DNA from: JBBKWH01 sp041165345
GTDB taxonomy: Bacteria > Pseudomonadota > Gammaproteobacteria > Pseudomonadales > Moraxellaceae
Assembly: GCA_041165345.1 (NCBI GenBank)
Contig: JBEANQ010000010.1
Location: 1-27,618 of the forward strand
Direction: 5' to 3'
DNA length: 27,618 nt
This document shows, piece by piece, positions 23,731 to 27,618 of this stretch. The stretch's first letter is position 1. Every line of letters begins with the position of its first letter. The notes under the pieces are model-generated. The model saw only the letters and a list, made by a program, of their open reading frames with translations, did no database searches and was not told where the DNA came from. A program made the translations under genes and the position numbers.

Positions 23731-24519
23731 ATGTCACTGGTATTTGTTCAAAAAAAAGGCTCCATCGCCACCGTCTCACTCAATCGTCCAGACAAACGCA
23801 ATGCCATGAGCTTTGCGCTTCTGCGTGAACTGATCGTGGTGGCCAAACACATCAAAAAAGACAAATCCATTCGGGTGGTCATTTTGGCAGGGCATGGCAG
23901 CGCGTTTAGTGCAGGCATTGACTTAAGCGACCTGAACGACCCCAAAAATGCAGCCTTTGCCGCATGGGAACTGCTCAAACCGACTCAAAGCCTGTTTCAA
24001 AAAGCATTTTTGGTCTGGCAAGACCTGCCTATTCCGGTCATTGCCGCCCTACACGGCCACTGTTTAGGCGCAGGGATGCAACTGGCATTGGCTGCTGATG
24101 TTCGAATCAGCACCCCCGACTGCAAACTGTCAATTATGGAAAGCCGCTGGGGACTTGTCCCAGACATGGGCATTACCCGTACCATTAAAGGACTGGTTCC
24201 TTTAGATGTCGCCAAAGAGCTCACCCTCACCGCACGAGTGTTGTCGGGTACAGACGCCAAAACCCTTGGCCTTGTGACCCATCTGGCCGCAGACCCCCTC
24301 GTTGCCGCAGAAGCATTGGCCGCCGAACTTCTCACTCGCTCGCCCGATGCACTACTGGCCGCCAAACGCGTACTCAACGCCATGGAACACCAACCACGCC
24401 GTGCCCTACGCCTTGAAAAACTCTGGCAACTCAAATTGATTCTGGGTAAAAACAGCAAAATTGCCCGCAAGAAAGACAAAAATCCTGCATTGGAGTTTGC
24501 GCCACGCCAATTTGATTAG
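23731..24519 (+). CDS. Crotonase-family protein (enoyl-CoA hydratase/isomerase)
   Basis: 262 residues beginning MSLVFVQKKGSIATVSLNRP, the standard start of the family; the frame is open 78 bases further upstream but without support. The oxyanion-hole segments are SAFSAGIDL (57-65) and GHCLGAGMQLALAADVRI (from 109). The acidic residues Glu137 and Asp145 in MESRWGLVPDMG suggest an isomerase-like arrangement (dienoyl-CoA or enoyl-CoA isomerase) as much as a hydratase. It acts on a CoA thioester, probably in fatty acid breakdown; the substrate is unknown. It lies 110 bases after barA, and 40 bases before the next gene in the same direction. Confidence 0.88.
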   Translation: MSLVFVQKKGSIATVSLNRPDKRNAMSFALLRELIVVAKHIKKDKSIRVVILAGHGSAFSAGIDLSDLNDPKNAAFAAWELLKPTQSLFQKAFLVWQDLPIPVIAALHGHCLGAGMQLALAADVRISTPDCKLSIMESRWGLVPDMGITRTIKGLVPLDVAKELTLTARVLSGTDAKTLGLVTHLAADPLVAAEALAAELLTRSPDALLAAKRVLNAMEHQPRRALRLEKLWQLKLILGKNSKIARKKDKNPALEFAPRQFD

Positions 24520-24559
24520 GCATGATGAGCGCTATGACTCACAGCATGGCGCGCACATC

Positions 24560-25423
24560 ATGAACATCGCATTTTTAGGCATGGGATTAATGGGAAGCCG
24601 CATGAGCCGTCGTCTAATCGACGCCAGCTATGCGGTGGCGGTCTGGAATCGGCGGGTTGCGGCCTGTCAACCTTTACTGGCACACGGTGCCAGCCTCATC
24701 ACCGACTGGTCTCAACTGGCACACATGGACGTCATTGCCCTCTGTCTGGCTGATGACACCGCCGTCAGCGATGTCAGCAGCCAATTTATGCCGCTGCTAC
24801 AAGAAGGCCAAATTGTGGTCGACTTTTCCAGCCTCTCGGTTGACCTCACCCGTACCCTCGCTGCGAACGCCCAAGCCAAAGGCGCGTACTGGATTGATGC
24901 CCCCGTCTCTGGGGGAGTCAGCGGTGCCGAGCAAGGGAATCTCGTGGTCTTTGCGGGTGGTGACGCCACCATCATTGCCCAACTCGAACCCATCTTCGCG
25001 ACTCTTGCCCAACGCACCACCCGCATGGGTGACAGTGGCGCAGGACAAGTCACCAAAATTTGTAATCAACTGATCGTTGCAGCCAGTAGCACCCTGATTG
25101 CCGAAGCCGTCGCACTGGCAGAACGTGCAGGCGTAGATGCTCACCTGCTCGCACCCGCACTCGCTGGTGGGTTTGCTGACTCAAAACCCTTTCAAATTTT
25201 AGCGCCACGCATGGCATCACGCCAATTTGAACCCGTGCAATGGAAAGTCCGCACCCTCAAAAAAGACCTTGGCAACGCCCTCAACTTGGCCGAACAACTA
25301 CACCTGATGATTCCCGTAGCCACATGCGCCCAACAGCAACTCACGGCTCACGCACACACCGGTCAAGCAGATGCCGACCTATCCAGCCTCATTGAACATA
25401 CCCATCCTCATAGATGCTCATGA
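24560..25423 (+). CDS. Beta-hydroxyacid dehydrogenase (HIBADH / tartronate semialdehyde reductase family)
   Basis: 287 residues. NAD(P)-binding GMGLMG is at residues 7-12, the substrate-binding signature DAPVSGGVSGAEQGNL from 113, and the catalytic Lys166 in GAGQVTKICNQL. These mark the family of 3-hydroxyisobutyrate dehydrogenase and tartronate semialdehyde reductase (GarR/GlxR). A hydroxypyruvate isomerase gene 0.9 kb downstream speaks for glyoxylate/tartronate semialdehyde metabolism, while the crotonase gene just upstream would fit valine breakdown; the sequence alone does not decide. The start is set by the family N-terminus MNIAFLGMG. Its end overlaps the convergent next gene by 16 bases. 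Confidence 0.9.
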   Translation: MNIAFLGMGLMGSRMSRRLIDASYAVAVWNRRVAACQPLLAHGASLITDWSQLAHMDVIALCLADDTAVSDVSSQFMPLLQEGQIVVDFSSLSVDLTRTLAANAQAKGAYWIDAPVSGGVSGAEQGNLVVFAGGDATIIAQLEPIFATLAQRTTRMGDSGAGQVTKICNQLIVAASSTLIAEAVALAERAGVDAHLLAPALAGGFADSKPFQILAPRMASRQFEPVQWKVRTLKKDLGNALNLAEQLHLMIPVATCAQQQLTAHAHTGQADADLSSLIEHTHPHRCS

Positions 25424-26205
25424 ATCTTCTGAGCCAAGGGTACAGGCTGCTTTAACGCAGCATACAAAGTAGTCGCCTGATCCATCTGAGTTAACAACTG
25501 CTCACAGGTGGTATCTAGCACCCGAAATAACGGTTTGGGCTGCTCAAAAATATGTTTGGCAAAGTTCCAACGAATCGACACATCACGCAATAGCTGCTGT
25601 AGTGCAGGTGTATTACCAGCATATCCCTGCAAACGCCCCAATGCCTGCTCAAAACCAATAATCGCCTGTTGGCGAGCCTGCGCCTGATCGGCAGTTGTTG
25701 TAGATACCGCATAAAACAACGCAATACGCTGACTTAACATCCGTTGCCGGCCACTCACCGCCACCACCTCTGCCAAGCCACCACTCTTGCTTTGCGCCAT
25801 TAGTTGCTTGACCAAGACCTCAGCCTTTTGCAACGTTTGCTCAGACTGTGCCAATAACTGGGGAACTTGTATCATCTGCGGCTCACTTAACAACACTGCA
25901 CGATAAGCACCCCATTGTTGCGTTAATGCCAACAACGGTTGCTGTAGCACGCCCCCTTGTTGTGCGTTATATGCCTGCAATTGTTGCAAATTATCCTCAA
26001 AACGGTGCATCGACTGCACCAATTGCTCTTTTTGCACCGCAAACATTGAGTGCTGCGCCAACAATGCCCAACTTTTGGCCATCCGTTGGCTCAACATTCG
26101 TTGCTGTCCGGCACGGTTCACCGCCTCACCCTCAGTCAACGCCGCATAAGCACTCATTGACCAAAACCCCACCACCATCAGCAATAACACCGATATTTGT
26201 CTCAT
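25408..26205 (-). CDS. Periplasmic protein with duplicated PilJ N-terminal-type module
   Basis: 265 residues with a signal peptide (cleavage near AYAAL, residue 20-22). Two copies of the same helical signature are visible, NRAGQQRMLSQRMA (30-43) and VSGRQRMLSQRIA (150-162), as in the N-terminal sensor part of PilJ-type chemotaxis transducers and NarX-like kinases. No membrane anchor, HAMP or signalling domain follows, so this is a free periplasmic protein, rich in Gln and Leu. The start at 26205 has AGGAG with 6 bases spacing; two ATG codons upstream are less well placed. A sensing or ligand-binding role is a guess from the family. Confidence 0.85.
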   Translation of the reverse strand: MRQISVLLLMVVGFWSMSAYAALTEGEAVNRAGQQRMLSQRMAKSWALLAQHSMFAVQKEQLVQSMHRFEDNLQQLQAYNAQQGGVLQQPLLALTQQWGAYRAVLLSEPQMIQVPQLLAQSEQTLQKAEVLVKQLMAQSKSGGLAEVVAVSGRQRMLSQRIALFYAVSTTTADQAQARQQAIIGFEQALGRLQGYAGNTPALQQLLRDVSIRWNFAKHIFEQPKPLFRVLDTTCEQLLTQMDQATTLYAALKQPVPLAQKIHEHL

Positions 26206-26366
26206 CATGCTCTCCTCAAGCTCCATCTATCGCATGAGAACCACCACTGGCCTAGATCCCCTTGCACCCAACCAGCAGCAAGATCAGCGTATGATTCAAC
26301 AGCTCATGCCCTCAACTCGCGGACATTCCCCGTTTTTCCCAACCATTGGAACGCAAGAATCAAGCC

Positions 26367-27149
26367 ATGCTGAAATTTTCTGCCAACCTGTCGATGCTTT
26401 TTACCGAATATCCATTGATTGAACGCTTTGCGCTTGCCAAGCGATACGGATTTTCTGCGGTCGAAATTCAGTTTCCGTACGACCTCGACGTGATGGACAT
26501 TCAGCAACAGCTGCTTCAGCATCAACTCAAACTGGTCTTGATTAATCTCCCAGCGGGAGACTTGATGAACGGGGGCAATGGGCTAACGGGTGTACCCGGT
26601 CAAGAACATCTGTTTCGACAAGCCGTCTTTGAAGGATTGCACTATGCGCAAGTGTTGAATGTGCCAACCATTAACATTTTGGCTGGCCGTCAACCGATTG
26701 ATGCCGACCTTCTGCCCTGCCTACAAACATTGGCAGGCAATTTACGCTTGGCCGCACGCGAGTGCTTATCTGTGGGTATCATGCCAGTCATTGAAGCCAT
26801 TAATAGCACCGACATGCCGCGTTTCTTGTTGCAAAACATTGCACAACTACAAGAAATGCGCGAAGCCGTAGGCATTGCTGGGCTTAAAATGCAATATGAC
26901 TGCTATCACATGGCCATGATGGGAGAAGACGTGCTGGACGGGCTCAAACATAACATTGACCACATTGGTCATATTCAATTTGCCGACTGCCCACACCGAC
27001 ACGAACCCCACACAGGCATGTTAGATTTTAAAGCCATTTTTGATTGGATTGCCCATAGCACGTATCAAGGCTGGACCGGCGCAGAATACCGCCCCAGCGT
27101 GACCACCGCCGCCACACTCGGTTGGATGCACACCGATCAGCCGCTATAA
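26367..27149 (+). CDS. hyi: Hydroxypyruvate isomerase
   Basis: 260 residues, close to E. coli Hyi (258). The start MLKFSANLSMLFTEYPLIERF is the family N-terminus (first 20 residues of the chain match in kind). Metal and catalytic residues of the TIM-barrel are present: Glu143 in PVIEAIN, Asp178 and His181 in YDCYHM, His202 in HIGHIQFAD, and Glu240 in GAEYRP. It interconverts hydroxypyruvate and tartronate semialdehyde, which the GarR/GlxR-like enzyme upstream could reduce to glycerate. No glyoxylate carboligase gene is in the window. An in-frame TTG at 26346 was not used. Confidence 0.92.
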   Translation: MLKFSANLSMLFTEYPLIERFALAKRYGFSAVEIQFPYDLDVMDIQQQLLQHQLKLVLINLPAGDLMNGGNGLTGVPGQEHLFRQAVFEGLHYAQVLNVPTINILAGRQPIDADLLPCLQTLAGNLRLAARECLSVGIMPVIEAINSTDMPRFLLQNIAQLQEMREAVGIAGLKMQYDCYHMAMMGEDVLDGLKHNIDHIGHIQFADCPHRHEPHTGMLDFKAIFDWIAHSTYQGWTGAEYRPSVTTAATLGWMHTDQPL

Positions 27150-27207
27150 CAAGGTGTCGCAGTGATCAGCCATGCAGGCATGTAAGTGGGTTTAACAGGC
27201 ACTGTGC

Positions 27208-27618
27208 TTATTTGCGAGACAACTTCGCCATCATTTTTTGCAATAAGGCACTCGGCGGACCTGCGGGCAACCGCACCGTCACCGTGCCAGACAGCAAGTC
27301 ATGCACAGCCAAACGCCGACGATTGGCAAAGGCAAATAAATAGTTAAAGATAAAACCCACAATAAAACTAAACACCAACGCGGTAGGCGTACCATGCACC
27401 GCATAGCCCATTAATCCGCACACCAATGGCAGTAAACACGCGCAAAAACAACGCAGAATCGACAACGGCCAGTCGAGCAAATAGCCATCGGCACGCATGG
27501 TCTTTAAGCGCCATGTTTGCATGCCCAAGGTTTGACCGGTACGCCGCCAAAACATGCCATAAAACCACCACGTCACCGCCACAAACGACGGAAACAACAC
27601 AAAATGGCGATAATGATC
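27208..27618 (-). CDS. RDD-family membrane protein, 5' end beyond the window
   Basis: The frame is open to the right edge, giving 136 visible residues starting DHYRHFV. WRRTGQTLGMQTWRLKT and RLAVHDLLSGTVTVRLP are typical of the RDD family after its first helix; the eponymous Arg-Asp-Asp part must lie outside the window. Two to three hydrophobic segments are visible (about 7-20, 52-72 and 78-96). The function of most RDD proteins is unknown; some act in ion transport. It is convergent with hyi. Confidence 0.87.
   Translation of the reverse strand, partial: DHYRHFVLFPSFVAVTWWFYGMFWRRTGQTLGMQTWRLKTMRADGYLLDWPLSILRCFCACLLPLVCGLMGYAVHGTPTALVFSFIVGFIFNYLFAFANRRRLAVHDLLSGTVTVRLPAGPPSALLQKMMAKLSRK

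Noticed and set aside
1..27618. CRISPR arrays, tRNA or rRNA genes, insertion sequences, prophage or toxin-antitoxin genes
   Set aside because: No regularly spaced repeats, no cloverleaf or rRNA sequence, and no transposase, integrase or toxin-like frames were found on reading the window.

Overview
The window looks like chromosomal DNA of a gammaproteobacterium of the order Pseudomonadales, most likely Moraxellaceae or a close relative. The evidence is the set of proteins (Acinetobacter-like PcnB, BarA/GacS, RlmD, pilin) and two syntenies known from Pseudomonas: pcnB-folK-panB-panC, and mazG / relA / rlmD / cysM / gacS. The genus cannot be fixed from the sequence alone. Most genes are housekeeping genes of intermediate GC; the first ~4.5 kb is visibly much more AT-rich.

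Layout. 1-5227 (minus strand) is a type IV pilin locus: a sigma54 promoter, pilA, a terminator-like hairpin, two tandem paralogous multi-membrane GT-C-type glycosyltransferases (TMTC/PMT-like), and a truncated TfpX/TfpZ-family pilin accessory gene joined to the second glycosyltransferase by a TAATG overlap. I read it as a pilin plus its own modification cassette. 5228-6877 is yjgA-ptsO-rapZ (minus). 6949-10747 is pcnB-folK-panB-panC (minus), ending in a clear terminator. 10848-11256 has no protein gene but a full regulatory unit: TGTTAC repeats, a sigma54 -24/-12 promoter, a ~210-nt ATG-free A-rich transcript with three exact AAnAAnAA motifs, and a strong terminator just before pcnB. This is the position and architecture of the Pseudomonas CrcZ decoy RNA. 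11274-13593 is comEA, then mazG-moaA (minus). 13724-15188 (plus) holds a short-chain dehydrogenase and a secreted protein of unknown function. 15256-20694 (minus) runs cysM, a PolB-type exonuclease homologue with a degraded active site, rlmD, relA. 20814-25423 (plus) holds the hybrid sensor kinase barA/gacS, a crotonase-family enzyme and a beta-hydroxyacid dehydrogenase. 25408-26205 (minus) is a periplasmic PilJ-N-type protein, 26367-27149 (plus) hydroxypyruvate isomerase, and the right end a truncated RDD membrane protein.

How the parts fit. Surface pili and DNA uptake (pilA, its modification genes, comEA) and global regulation (RelA, BarA/GacS, NPr/RapZ, PcnB, the CrcZ-like RNA) dominate. 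Two sigma54 promoters of nearly identical core drive pilA and the putative sRNA. The most notable items are the CrcZ-like RNA in a genome that is apparently not Pseudomonas, the two-glycosyltransferase pilin cassette, and the catalytically degraded exonuclease homologue.
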